Source: Brevibacterium sp. UMB1308A
GTDB taxonomy: Bacteria > Actinomycetota > Actinomycetes > Actinomycetales > Brevibacteriaceae
Assembly: GCF_030230605.1 (NCBI RefSeq)
Contig: NZ_JASPDO010000012.1
Span: forward strand, 1-64,000
Direction: 5' to 3'
Length of the DNA stretch: 64,000 nt
The stretch's first letter is position 1. Each line of letters opens with the position of its first letter. The translations under genes and the position numbers were made by a program. Below the pieces are notes generated by a model that was given only the letters and a program-made list of their open reading frames with translations, was not told the origin of the DNA and ran no database searches. This document shows positions 10,754 through 19,071 of this stretch, in pieces.

Positions 10754-12367
10754 TCACATCCTGAAAACGCCGTAGCCAGCAGAGTTAAGCGGACGCTCGA
10801 GTGGGGCGTAGCGTGCGGCTTCGAGGGCCAGTGCTAGCACTTGGCGGGTCTGCGATGGTTCGATGATCCCGTCATCCCACAAGCGAGCGGTTGAGTAGTA
10901 GGGGTTTCCTTGGTCTTCGTACTGTTGGAGCACGGGGGCCTTGAACGCGTTTTCTTCTTCGACTGGCCAGTCTTCGCCGCGGGCTTCCATCTGGTCGCGT
11001 TTGACGGTTGCCAGAACGCTGGCGGCCTGTTCACCACCCATGACCGAGATGCGCGTGTTGGGCCACATCCACAGGAACCGAGGTGAGTAGGCGCGTCCAC
11101 ACATGGAGTAGTTTCCGGCGCCGTAGGACCCGCCGATGATTACGGTGAACTTGGGCACGCGCGCGGTGGCCACAGCGTTGACCATTTTGGCGCCGTGTTT
11201 GGCGATTCCGCCGGCCTCGTAGTCGCGTCCCACCATGAATCCGGTGATGTTTTGGAGGAACACCAGAGGGGTATCGCGCTGGTCGCACAGTTCGATGAAG
11301 TGCGCGCCTTTCTGTGCGGATTCCCCGAACAACACGCCGTTGTTGGCGATGATGCCTACTGGGTGGCCGTCAATGCGGGAGAATCCGGTGATGAGGGTGT
11401 TGCCGTATTCGGCCTTGAATTCGTGGAACTCGGATCCGTCGACGATGCGGGCGATCACCTGGCGGACGTCGTACGGGGTTCTGAGGTCCGCGGGCACCAC
11501 CTGAGTGAGTTCGTCCGAGGTGTATTTCGGTTCTTGCGGTTCTGCCCGTTCCCATGCGGGGGCAGGTGTGGCGGGCAGGGTGGCGACGATGTCGCGCATG
11601 ATTTCGAGTGCGTGGTCGTCGTTGGCGGCGAGGTGGTCGGCAACGCCCGAGGTGCGCGCGTGGAGCGCTCCCCCGCCCAGCTCTTCTGCTGTGACAACTT
11701 CACCGGTAGCGGCTTTCACCAAGGGCGGGCCACCGAGGAAGATGGTTCCTTGTTCGTTGACGATGATCGACTCGTCAGCCATGGCAGGCACGTATGCACC
11801 ACCGGCGGTACACGACCCCATGACTGCGGCGAGCTGTGGGATCCCAGCTGCCGACATGGTGGCCTGGTTGTAGAAGATACGACCAAAGTGTTCACGGTCG
11901 GGGAACACGTCGTCTTGGTTGGGGAGGTTCGCTCCCCCGGAGTCCACGAGGTAAATGCACGGGAGTTTGTTTTCACGTGCGATTTCTTGTGCGCGCAGGT
12001 GCTTCTTGACGGTCATGGGGTAGTACGTTCCACCCTTGACCGTGGCGTCGTTGGCCACAATCACACAGATGCGTCCGTTGACCAGGCCCATGCCGGTAAT
12101 GATGCCCGCACCTGGCGAGTCGTCGTTGTACATGCCGTTGGCTGCCAGCGCGGAGAACTCGAGGAAAGGGCTACCCGGGTCGAGTAGACGTTCCACGCGG
12201 TCGCGGGGAAGAAGCTTTCCGCGGTCCAGGTGCTTTTGCCTGGATCGTTCCGAACCACCCAGAGCGGTCTGGGCTGTGCGAGCGCGCAGTTCGTCAATGA
12301 GCTGGCTGTGCGCGTGCGCGAATTCTTCCGCTGTGCTGGGGTCCGGAGGTGTACCAATGGCGCGCAT
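10754..12367 (-). CDS. accD1: acyl-CoA carboxylase beta subunit (carboxyltransferase)
   Basis: Carboxyltransferase of the crotonase superfamily, about 537 residues. An ATG at 12400 is also in frame, but AGGAG lies 7 nt before the ATG at 12367, so that start is preferred. N-domain (about 60-290) and C-domain (about 300-530) features include [41 protein letters not shown] and [25 protein letters not shown] (shown in parts: [13 protein letters not shown], then SPRFLWMWP). The last motif is typical of methylcrotonyl/geranyl-CoA carboxylase beta subunits, supporting a leucine-pathway role. It is the first gene of the operon, 97 bp from the divergent TetR gene. Confidence 0.94.
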   Translation of the reverse strand: MRAIGTPPDPSTAEEFAHAHSQLIDELRARTAQTALGGSERSRQKHLDRGKLLPRDRVERLLDPGSPFLEFSALAANGMYNDDSPGAGIITGMGLVNGRICVIVANDATVKGGTYYPMTVKKHLRAQEIARENKLPCIYLVDSGGANLPNQDDVFPDREHFGRIFYNQATMSAAGIPQLAAVMGSCTAGGAYVPAMADESIIVNEQGTIFLGGPPLVKAATGEVVTAEELGGGALHARTSGVADHLAANDDHALEIMRDIVATLPATPAPAWERAEPQEPKYTSDELTQVVPADLRTPYDVRQVIARIVDGSEFHEFKAEYGNTLITGFSRIDGHPVGIIANNGVLFGESAQKGAHFIELCDQRDTPLVFLQNITGFMVGRDYEAGGIAKHGAKMVNAVATARVPKFTVIIGGSYGAGNYSMCGRAYSPRFLWMWPNTRISVMGGEQAASVLATVKRDQMEARGEDWPVEEENAFKAPVLQQYEDQGNPYYSTARLWDDGIIEPSQTRQVLALALEAARYAPLERPLNSAGYGVFRM

Positions 12368-12422
12368 TGTGAACTCCTGTGTTCTTGTGCCGGCGTTCAT
12401 CCGGCAATGTTCAGCATTCGAC

Positions 12423-12457
12423 CACTCAGTGAGTGATCATTAACTGAAAGCTATACT
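12423..12457 (+). promoter_or_regulatory. tetR promoter with palindromic operator
   Basis: A perfect inverted repeat CACTCA-G-TGAGTG (12423-12435) lies upstream of a -10 hexamer TATACT (12452-12457). The palindrome falls where the -35 of tetR should be, within the 97-bp gap to the divergent accD gene. One operator could thus control both directions. Confidence 0.6.
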
Positions 12458-12464
12458 AGCTGGC

Positions 12465-13070
12465 ATGGCCACTTCAGACAAGGGAATTTCCCGCCAGCTT
12501 GCAAAGGCGCAGCGACGAGAGGCGATCATGGAATCGGCGAAGGTGCTGTTCGCCAGGCACGGCTTCCTGGCGGTGAGCATCGACGACATTGGACACGGTG
12601 CTGGCGTGTCTGGGCCTGCGGTCTACCGGCACTTCCCGTCAAAGGAAGCAATCCTGTCGGAGCTGCTGGTGGGGATCTCCAACTACCTCAAAGCAGGTGG
12701 TGGGCACATTGTTGAGAACTGGAAGGCTCCCTCGTCCAAAGACATCTTGATTAAGCTGATCGACTTCCACTTGACGTTCGCGGTCACGGAGTCTGAGCTG
12801 ATTCGGATTCACGACCGCGACTTGGGGAGCCTGCCCCTGGACGGGCAAAACCGGGTGCGGGCGTTACAGAGGGCTTATGTCAACCGGTGGGTGAGCGTGC
12901 TGACGTCCATGTCCGACCTGACCCGCGATGAAGCTACTGTGCGGGTCCACGCGATTTTCGGGATGCTCAACTCCACGCCGTACGTGGTGCGACGTAAACC
13001 AGAAGAAGTGATTCGCGAACAGTTGAGACGTGCAGCGTTGGCGTCGCTTGAGATCGACCCGGACGAGTGA
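12465..13070 (+). CDS. TetR/AcrR-family regulator
   Basis: 201-residue repressor. The N-terminal helix-turn-helix (about 15-65) contains FARHGFLAVSIDDIG and GVSGPAVYRHFPSKEAIL; the C-terminal domain is the ligand pocket. It is divergent from the leucine/itaconate-type operon and is most likely its regulator and its own, through the palindrome at 12423-12435. There is no ribosome-binding site, and the ATG is 7 nt after the TATACT -10 hexamer, so the mRNA is probably leaderless. The effector, perhaps an acyl-CoA intermediate, is inferred only from context. Confidence 0.92.
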   Translation: MATSDKGISRQLAKAQRREAIMESAKVLFARHGFLAVSIDDIGHGAGVSGPAVYRHFPSKEAILSELLVGISNYLKAGGGHIVENWKAPSSKDILIKLIDFHLTFAVTESELIRIHDRDLGSLPLDGQNRVRALQRAYVNRWVSVLTSMSDLTRDEATVRVHAIFGMLNSTPYVVRRKPEEVIREQLRRAALASLEIDPDE

Positions 13071-13081
13071 GGGACTAGCTG

Positions 13082-13999
13082 TTAGTCGACGATGCGACGG
13101 TTGGCCAGACGCGGATCGTCTCGGAAGGACACCAGCATGAGTGAGGTGTTCACTTTGTCGATCACTTGGCTGGCCGTACGGCCCAGCTGAACTGCCATTC
13201 CGGCAAACAGACCAAGCCCGCGCTTACCCATGACAAGGAGACGGGCGTTGTCAGACGCTGCGACGAGCACCTCGGCGGCGGGGCCCTGCGCGTACTCAAC
13301 GGACACGTCCAGACCGGGTACTTCCGAACGCAACCAGGTGAGGTCAAGTTCTGTTTGCGTGTGGGTACGTTCGCTGTCACCCAGCGGGTCGACGCCCACG
13401 ACCACGCGTAGGGGCAGGCCGGCGTTGACGGCAAAGTCGGCGGCGTCCAGGGCGGCCACGCTGGAGTATTCAGACGTGTCCATGCCTACGACCACGGAAT
13501 CACCAGCGTCGCCTGGGCGGTAGATGAGCACGGGACACAGCGAGTGGCCGGGGAGTCCGCGGCTGGTGCGTCCGATTCGGCCGGCGAATTTCTGGTCTGC
13601 GCCGTGGTGACCGATGACGAGCAAGCCCGCGTCGTCTCCCAGCGTGGCGAGTTGTTCTGCAGGGTCACCTGCCATGACGCGGGTTTTGATGGGCGCCGAG
13701 GTGGTTTCTGAGTCCTTGTGCGTGGATTCGAGTTGCGTGCGCAGGTCGTCCAGCATGGCTTCGCATTTCTTGCGGTCTTCTTCGCTGGGTGTTGCTGGCT
13801 GAACTGCAGGCAGGGAGCCGGTGTACGGGGTGGTCACGTCACTGGGAGCCGGGAGCACTGGGTGCGCGCCGTCTGGGATCACCGCGACTAACACGATTTC
13901 GCGTGCATCTGCGAAGTGGGCTACGGCAAAATGGGCCGCTTCACGTGCGGATTCTGAGTCATCAATACCCACAACTACGCTGTCGCGCGACAGTTTCAT
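13082..13999 (-). CDS. universal stress protein with two Usp domains
   Basis: 305 residues with two tandem UspA domains (about 5-155 and 165-295). The ATP-binding pattern G-x2-G-x9-G(S/T) is recognisable in the first (VIGHHGADQ with GLPGHS following) and second (VMGKRGLGL then LGRTASQVI). Each domain begins with the usual VVVGxD strand (VVVGIDDSESA, VVVGMDTSEYS). It is a soluble cytoplasmic protein that converges on tetR with an 11-bp gap. It is probably monocistronic. Confidence 0.92.
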   Translation of the reverse strand: MKLSRDSVVVGIDDSESAREAAHFAVAHFADAREIVLVAVIPDGAHPVLPAPSDVTTPYTGSLPAVQPATPSEEDRKKCEAMLDDLRTQLESTHKDSETTSAPIKTRVMAGDPAEQLATLGDDAGLLVIGHHGADQKFAGRIGRTSRGLPGHSLCPVLIYRPGDAGDSVVVGMDTSEYSSVAALDAADFAVNAGLPLRVVVGVDPLGDSERTHTQTELDLTWLRSEVPGLDVSVEYAQGPAAEVLVAASDNARLLVMGKRGLGLFAGMAVQLGRTASQVIDKVNTSLMLVSFRDDPRLANRRIVD

Positions 14000-14078
14000 G
14001 ATCCACCTCGAAGTCGAACAACCGGATTATGCCCAGCTTAGCCGAGTGGTGACGATCAAGCTGTGTGGAGTCAAAGAG

Positions 14079-14151
14079 AGCCCCCTGTCGGAATCGAACC
14101 GACGACCTTTTCATTACGAGTGAAACGCTCTGCCGACTGAGCTAAGGAGGC
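14079..14151 (-). tRNA. tRNA-Thr(CGT)
   Basis: 73 nt on the minus strand. The 7-bp acceptor (GCCTCCT with AGGGGGC, one U-G pair), the D arm AGCTCAGTCGGCAGAGC, the anticodon stem TTTCA/TGAAA enclosing loop CTCGTAA with anticodon CGT, and the T arm GGTTCGATTCC are all intact. Discriminator base U; CCA is not encoded. It reads ACG. Confidence 0.95.
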
Positions 14152-14193
14152 AACCAGACAGATTCTAGTGGGGTGGCTTCGGCTCGTCAAACT

Positions 14194-15786
14194 TCAGTAC
14201 CCAACCCAGCCTCGGCGCTCCGCATCCAGCACCTTTGGGTGAAGAAGGGTAGACGCTTCCACGTTCTTCACCGCCCCACGATCACGGTCAGGCGGAAACA
14301 CAACGGAAGCGCGGGCCACCTCGGGCGTCATAAACGAAAGTCGCGGGGCAACCGCGTCACTGACCTTCACTTCCGGGGCGGCACCCTTAGCAGCCACGAA
14401 ATACCCCCAGTCCCCAAAACTGGGCACATCCACGTGGTACGGCGTCGTCGCGAACCCGGCCTGCGCAACAGACTCACCTATCCCCCAGTACGCCTCAGGC
14501 GCGAAGTACGGGGACCCCGCCTGCACCACCATCCGAGCGCCAGGCGCCATCACGTGCGAAACCAGGTCGTAAAACTCGATCGTGTACAACTTAGCGGTGG
14601 GCACATCATCCGGGTCGGGCAAATCCACGATCACCACGTCAAACTCTTGGGATGGCCCGGTGCGCACCCACGAAAACGCGTCCGCATTGGTCACCTGCAC
14701 CCTCGGATCATTGAGCCCGTCTTGATTGAACTTACGCAACCGCTCGTCGCTCTTAGCCAAATCTGTGACAGCGGGGTCCAGATCAACCAGCGTCACCGAA
14801 TCCACCTCGGGATACTTGAGTACTTCCCGGGCAGCCAGTCCATCGCCACCACCCAAGATAAGCACCTTTGCGTGCTTCCCGTTCATCACCGGGTGCACCA
14901 GAGATTCGTGGTACCGGTGCTCGTCTAGAGATGCGAACTGCAGATCACCGTTGAGGAACAAGCGGGTGTCGGATGTGCGCGGGTCCTTCGTCAGTACGAT
15001 CTCTTGGTAGTCGCTTCGCTCCGCCGCCACGATCGGGTCCCGGTAGAGTCTTTGCCGTGCGGACACCTCGATCGTGTCCGCCAACGCCCACGCAACCGCC
15101 AGAAAACCTAACGCCACCACCAGGCAGATTGAGACCGCAACTTTGGCGCGCCGCACCAGGCTACGCCGAAACAGCCACAGGACGACCACCACACCCGTCA
15201 GCGCATTAATCGCACCAGTCACAATGGTGCCCCGCACCAACCCCAGCAGCGGCAAAAGCAGGAACGGGAATGCCAGCCCGCCCAGCAAACCGCCCACGTA
15301 GTCCGCCGCAAACAGATCCGCGACGGCACTCGATGCGCGTTGTTTGCGAATGGACTGGACCAACTCCATAAGCAACGGGATTTCTGCACCAATCAGCGCA
15401 CCAATAATGAACGCACACACCACCAGCGCCACCATATATAGATCCATGTAGGCGAACGCCATGTACAGCAGGAGCACACTCAGCCCACCAATGACGCTGA
15501 GCAGGACCTCGATGAGAGCAAACGACACTGCCGCCCACCTGACCAGGCGTTTGGTAGCAACCGAACCCACGCCCATGGCGAACACCATCACGGAAAGGAC
15601 AATGGACGCTTGAACAATGGTGTTACCCAGCAGGTACGAACCTAACGCGATGAGCGCAAGCTCGTACACCATGCCACATGCGGCACATAGAAACACCGCA
15701 AAGAGAACCGTGAACCGCGCCCAGCCCGGTTTTACTGCAATGGGTGGGAAAGTGGGTTCGGGAGACTGCGGCCGTTCAGTAGTCAC
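14194..15786 (-). CDS. membrane-anchored spermidine synthase-like protein
   Basis: 530 residues. The N-terminal half (about 20-225) has roughly seven membrane segments; the C-terminal half is a spermidine synthase/Rossmann methyltransferase fold with LILGGGDGLAAREVLK (aminopropyl donor loop), VTLVDLDPAV and VVIVDLPDPDD. The D-x-P-DP acidic pattern of the aminopropyltransferase pocket is kept, but its real substrate is unknown. The GTG start overlaps the stop of the DUF350 gene, so it is translationally coupled. It is the last gene of a five-gene membrane operon. Confidence 0.88.
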   Translation of the reverse strand: MTTERPQSPEPTFPPIAVKPGWARFTVLFAVFLCAACGMVYELALIALGSYLLGNTIVQASIVLSVMVFAMGVGSVATKRLVRWAAVSFALIEVLLSVIGGLSVLLLYMAFAYMDLYMVALVVCAFIIGALIGAEIPLLMELVQSIRKQRASSAVADLFAADYVGGLLGGLAFPFLLLPLLGLVRGTIVTGAINALTGVVVVLWLFRRSLVRRAKVAVSICLVVALGFLAVAWALADTIEVSARQRLYRDPIVAAERSDYQEIVLTKDPRTSDTRLFLNGDLQFASLDEHRYHESLVHPVMNGKHAKVLILGGGDGLAAREVLKYPEVDSVTLVDLDPAVTDLAKSDERLRKFNQDGLNDPRVQVTNADAFSWVRTGPSQEFDVVIVDLPDPDDVPTAKLYTIEFYDLVSHVMAPGARMVVQAGSPYFAPEAYWGIGESVAQAGFATTPYHVDVPSFGDWGYFVAAKGAAPEVKVSDAVAPRLSFMTPEVARASVVFPPDRDRGAVKNVEASTLLHPKVLDAERRGWVGY

Positions 15787-16208
15787 AAAAGCGCCACGCT
15801 AATGATGAGCGCCACCCCGAGGTAGGTCGCAGCTGACACCCACGTGGCAGGGTGAAGTTCAGGGTCGTGCACAATGTCACCCAATTTGCCCGGCGTGAAC
15901 AGGTCGATCAACAGGAAGCTCACTGCCATCACGACGATGCCCATAACCCCGTACACCAGCGTTGAGACCAGGCCCGCAAGCAGGTCGTGGGCGCTTGCGT
16001 AAATCGCTGCACACACAATGATGGACACGCCCAGCGCTTTTGACCCCACAAGCAGGGCCGCGTTCTTCGAGCGTTCTTCCCACAGCAGAGTTCGCAACTT
16101 GCCCGGAGTCAGCAGATCAACGATGAAGAATCCCGCCATCATCAGCAGCAACCCAATCACCGCGTACATCGCCACGCCCGCACTGTCGCGGAGTAAGTCA
16201 ATTACCAT
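15783..16208 (-). CDS. DUF350 membrane protein
   Basis: 141 residues, four predicted membrane helices arranged as two DUF350 repeats; the equivalent motifs FFIVDLLTPGKL and FLLIDLFTPGKL are both visible. The function is unknown. In bacteria DUF350 proteins recur with spermidine synthase-like and envelope-stress genes, as here. It is coupled to the downstream gene by a 4-bp overlap. Confidence 0.9.
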   Translation of the reverse strand: MVIDLLRDSAGVAMYAVIGLLLMMAGFFIVDLLTPGKLRTLLWEERSKNAALLVGSKALGVSIIVCAAIYASAHDLLAGLVSTLVYGVMGIVVMAVSFLLIDLFTPGKLGDIVHDPELHPATWVSAATYLGVALIISVALL

Positions 16209-16265
16209 AGTTCCTCAATCTCTTTACTTGCAGTCCTTGTAACCTCGGGCTGGTTCTTTCTCCCC

Positions 16266-16598
16266 TTATTTACCAGTCCCCGGGCCACCACCTCGGTACC
16301 CGGAACCGGACCCGGATCCCGAACCGGGGAACCCAAAGAACCAACCACCACGCGCCTTCTTACACCCGACGTAAAAGTAGCTGGTGCCTTCTCTGTCGTA
16401 TTCGCCTCGGCCTTCGGTGTAGATGTAGCTTCCGTTTTTCAACGTGTAGTCGCCGCACTGGTTTGGGTCGGTTCCAGGCGTAAATATGACCCCAACGGCG
16501 ACATATGTGGCCACCACGATCACGAGGACAGAAATCCAGATACCTTTCTTTTCCTGTCGGTTGAGGTAATCGGGTAGCAGACGGTAAAGAAAGTTCAT
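16266..16598 (-). CDS. DUF4247-type small membrane protein
   Basis: 110 residues with one membrane helix at about 20-42, an extracytoplasmic part with two cysteines (NQCGDYTL, VGCKKA) that could form a disulphide, and a Gly/Ser-rich tail. It matches DUF4247 by size, Cys pattern and partners; the name is from recollection of this gene cluster. Its ATG overlaps the DUF2617 stop by 4 bp. Confidence 0.75.
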   Translation of the reverse strand: MNFLYRLLPDYLNRQEKKGIWISVLVIVVATYVAVGVIFTPGTDPNQCGDYTLKNGSYIYTEGRGEYDREGTSYFYVGCKKARGGWFFGFPGSGSGSGSGYRGGGPGTGK

Positions 16599-17209
16599 CG
16601 CATGTGCCCGCTTCCCTGATCGCGGTCCCGGAACAGCTGCGTGTCAAGGCTTAGCACGGACCGTGTTTTCACTACTTCGCCACTTTGCGGGTAGCAGTGC
16701 CACGTGCACCATACGACCCCGTTGCGGTTCGTGGCGCATGTCAGAGCCGTAACTGCGCCAGGCTGGCCGGGAAATATCACGCTGCACTGGGCGGGAGAGT
16801 CCGCGAGTTGGCTTTCGATCCGGTCGACCTCGCGCAGGAAGTCTGCCGGCTTCACAACAGTGGAGTCGAAGGTGAGCTGGCCACCGTGGGCAACCGCGCA
16901 GGAGTCGTTTGCTGGCACCCACGGTTCGCGGTCAGGTAGGCATGCCAGGGTTTCCCGCACCCACTCATACCCAGCACTCCGCACCGTCACTTGGTGTGAA
17001 CACCCCAGTACGGCGAGTTCAACCTCCAGTGGCACACCCGCGTGAGTAAACGTAAAGTCGCGTGCCAGCACGGGCGTGATCCTGGGCTCGTCGAGAGAAT
17101 AAACCAGCTGATCAGCCCTAGTGTCAACGAAGTCAATATGAGCAGGGGCCGTGTGTATGCCCGTTGCTTTGCCCGTCGCTCTGCCCGTCACCAAACCTGT
17201 CACTGTCAT
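16595..17209 (-). CDS. DUF2617 family protein
   Basis: About 204 residues from the ATG at 17209, 1 bp after the preceding gene. A longer frame from 17296 would overlap the DUF4178 gene by 86 bp and adds only an odd low-quality N-terminus, so it is rejected. Soluble beta-rich protein with the actinobacterial DUF2617 pattern: a short strand after DQLVYSL, then LEVELAVLGCSHQVTV, and a C-terminal WHCYPQSGEVVKTRS. The function is unknown. It is embedded in the DUF4178/DUF4247/DUF350/speE operon. Confidence 0.75.
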   Translation of the reverse strand: MTVTGLVTGRATGKATGIHTAPAHIDFVDTRADQLVYSLDEPRITPVLARDFTFTHAGVPLEVELAVLGCSHQVTVRSAGYEWVRETLACLPDREPWVPANDSCAVAHGGQLTFDSTVVKPADFLREVDRIESQLADSPAQCSVIFPGQPGAVTALTCATNRNGVVWCTWHCYPQSGEVVKTRSVLSLDTQLFRDRDQGSGHMR

Positions 17210-17210
17210 A

Positions 17211-17822
17211 TCAGGACCCCGGGTAAATGGTGAAGCTTCCGCGTGGCAACGGCCGTCCAATGCTCGCTTCCCACGCCCCGTTACCAAACCGCTCAAAGCT
17301 CAAGAGCGTCCCGTCGTCCGATTCGTAGTCGGCATACTGTGCGACTCCCGACTCTGGCAGACCCGTGGTTCCTTCTGTTCTGAAGTTCGCCTGCCCCGAT
17401 TCGTCAAGCCGGAACTGCATATTGTTGTACGTCACCACTGACGCACCAGCTTGTGCGCTTAGACCAGGCGCGTCCTGCCACAGCACCATTTGAAGATCGG
17501 GGTCAGCTTCGACCGACAGCCACCGCCGCGTAGCGTTCGCATCCGCCTGAAAGAAGTGTTCATGCCAGGTGTACACACCTTCGGTGAAGTGGATGGAACC
17601 GCGAACAAAGTACTTGTCATCACCGAACTGGAGCATGTCCCCGGCCCGGATTTTGAACGGGTCGCCGGTTGTGTCTTGCTCGGTGGCAAAGGGGTCCCGA
17701 GGTGTCCGTTGAGTTTCCCCGTATGTCTCCCCGCGGTTCCGAGCCTTTTTCACCGTGGCGACGATGTAAATCACTGCGCCGATGATGAGCGCAATAAGGA
17801 AAATGAACGCGAGGAATTTCAT
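17211..17822 (-). CDS. DUF4178 protein with N-terminal membrane helix
   Basis: Around 203 residues from the ATG at 17822, just before a membrane helix (LAFIFLIALIIGAVIYIV) and preceded by AGGA. An upstream TTG/ATG at 17864/17858 is possible. The body is a DUF4178 domain: DMLQFGDDKYFVRGSIHFTEG, WHEHFF, and a C-terminal YADYESDDGTLLSFERF resembling a second copy of the same beta unit. It is the first gene of the operon. Function unknown; DUF4178 proteins are often found with spermidine synthase-like proteins and DUF350. Confidence 0.8.
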   Translation of the reverse strand: MKFLAFIFLIALIIGAVIYIVATVKKARNRGETYGETQRTPRDPFATEQDTTGDPFKIRAGDMLQFGDDKYFVRGSIHFTEGVYTWHEHFFQADANATRRWLSVEADPDLQMVLWQDAPGLSAQAGASVVTYNNMQFRLDESGQANFRTEGTTGLPESGVAQYADYESDDGTLLSFERFGNGAWEASIGRPLPRGSFTIYPGS

Positions 17823-17928
17823 GGCTGGCCCGATCCTGTTTGTGGCTGGCTGTTTCATAACCAATTTACTCTGTTGCTTCGTGACTCACCCGCAGGCGAA
17901 TGTGTCACATTAGGTACAGTAATGATTA

Positions 17929-19071
17929 ATGTCTGCTCATCCGAACCTCTCTACGACCACTGACCTGGAACTATTCATTCACCAGTTCCACCAAGCAGTG
18001 GAAACCGAGTCCCCTTCAAACGACAAGGCCGCGCTTCACCGTTCCGCGCGCCTTTTGAGTGCGTTGGGCGAAGGTTTAATGGGCGAGCCCGCACAGATAG
18101 ATGTCATCGACGGCTTCCCCCACCTGGTGTGGCGCTTTGGAAACGGCCCCCGGCGCGTAGTGCTCATTGGCCACCACGACACTGTGTGGCCACTGGGAAC
18201 CATCGACGATATGCCTTTCACCATCTCTGGTGGGATCATTCGCGGACCCGGTACCGATGACATGAAAGGTGGCGTGCTCATCGCGATGCACGCACTCAAG
18301 AAAGTCAAAGAGCAGCTGGGCACTCTGGACGGTGTCACGCTTTTAGTCACTGCTGATGAAGAGCTAGGATCCCTGACCTCCCGGGACCTCATCGAACACG
18401 AATCTGCTCACGCACGCGCGTCCCTGGTTTTTGAATCCGGTGGACCCAACGGTGAGGTCAAGGTAGCCCGCAAGGGTGTGGCCATCTACCACCTCAACGT
18501 CACCGGGCGCGCCGCCCACGCTGGCGTTGAACCAGAAAAAGGCATCAACGCCACCGTCGAAGTGGCCTCGCAAGTCGTCAAGATCGCAGGGTTACACAAA
18601 CCTGAAGCCGGGACGTCCGTGGTCCCTTCCTTTATGCACTCCGGAACCACCACCAACACGGTGCCAGCGAACGCTACCTTGTCGATCGACTCACGGGCCA
18701 CCTCGGCCCGCGAACAACAACGCGTAGACCAGGCGCTGCGCAGACTGCGCCCTGTCATTCCGGGCGCTCAACTCCGCTTAGACGGCGGGATCAACCGCCC
18801 ACCGTGGGAACGCAAAGTGTCAGCGCACCTGTTCGCCCGAGCCCGCAAAGTAGCGCAGGAACTGGGACACGACGAACTCAAACCCATCATGGTGGGTGGC
18901 GGTTCCGACGGAAACTTCACGGCGGCCTTGGGCACACCCACCCTGGACGGTTTAGGCACTGTGGGCGGCGGATCGCACGCGGTGGACGAACACGCCCGCA
19001 TCGATTCGATTCTGCCCCGCGTCGACCTCACCGCAGGCCTGGTGGTAGACCTGCTGACTAGCGACCAGTAG
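17929..19071 (+). CDS. M20-family metallopeptidase
   Basis: 380 residues resembling glutamate carboxypeptidase/ArgE-type zinc enzymes. Catalytic metal motifs are present in order: GHHDTVWP (His, Asp), GPGTDDMKGG (bridging Asp), TADEELGS (general-base Glu plus ligand), FESGG and C-terminal GGGSHAVDEH. A dimerisation (lid) domain separates them. The exact substrate, an N-terminally blocked amino acid or small peptide, is not deducible. No ribosome site is seen; TACAGT at 17915-17920 is 8 nt from the ATG, so a leaderless transcript is plausible. Its stop lies 14 bp inside the converging holB gene. Confidence 0.92.
   Translation: MSAHPNLSTTTDLELFIHQFHQAVETESPSNDKAALHRSARLLSALGEGLMGEPAQIDVIDGFPHLVWRFGNGPRRVVLIGHHDTVWPLGTIDDMPFTISGGIIRGPGTDDMKGGVLIAMHALKKVKEQLGTLDGVTLLVTADEELGSLTSRDLIEHESAHARASLVFESGGPNGEVKVARKGVAIYHLNVTGRAAHAGVEPEKGINATVEVASQVVKIAGLHKPEAGTSVVPSFMHSGTTTNTVPANATLSIDSRATSAREQQRVDQALRRLRPVIPGAQLRLDGGINRPPWERKVSAHLFARARKVAQELGHDELKPIMVGGGSDGNFTAALGTPTLDGLGTVGGGSHAVDEHARIDSILPRVDLTAGLVVDLLTSDQ

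Noticed and set aside
16595..17296. Longer DUF2617 frame starting at 17296
   Set aside because: It would overlap the DUF4178 gene by 86 bp and begin with a poor, low-complexity N-terminus; the ATG at 17209 fits the operon spacing.
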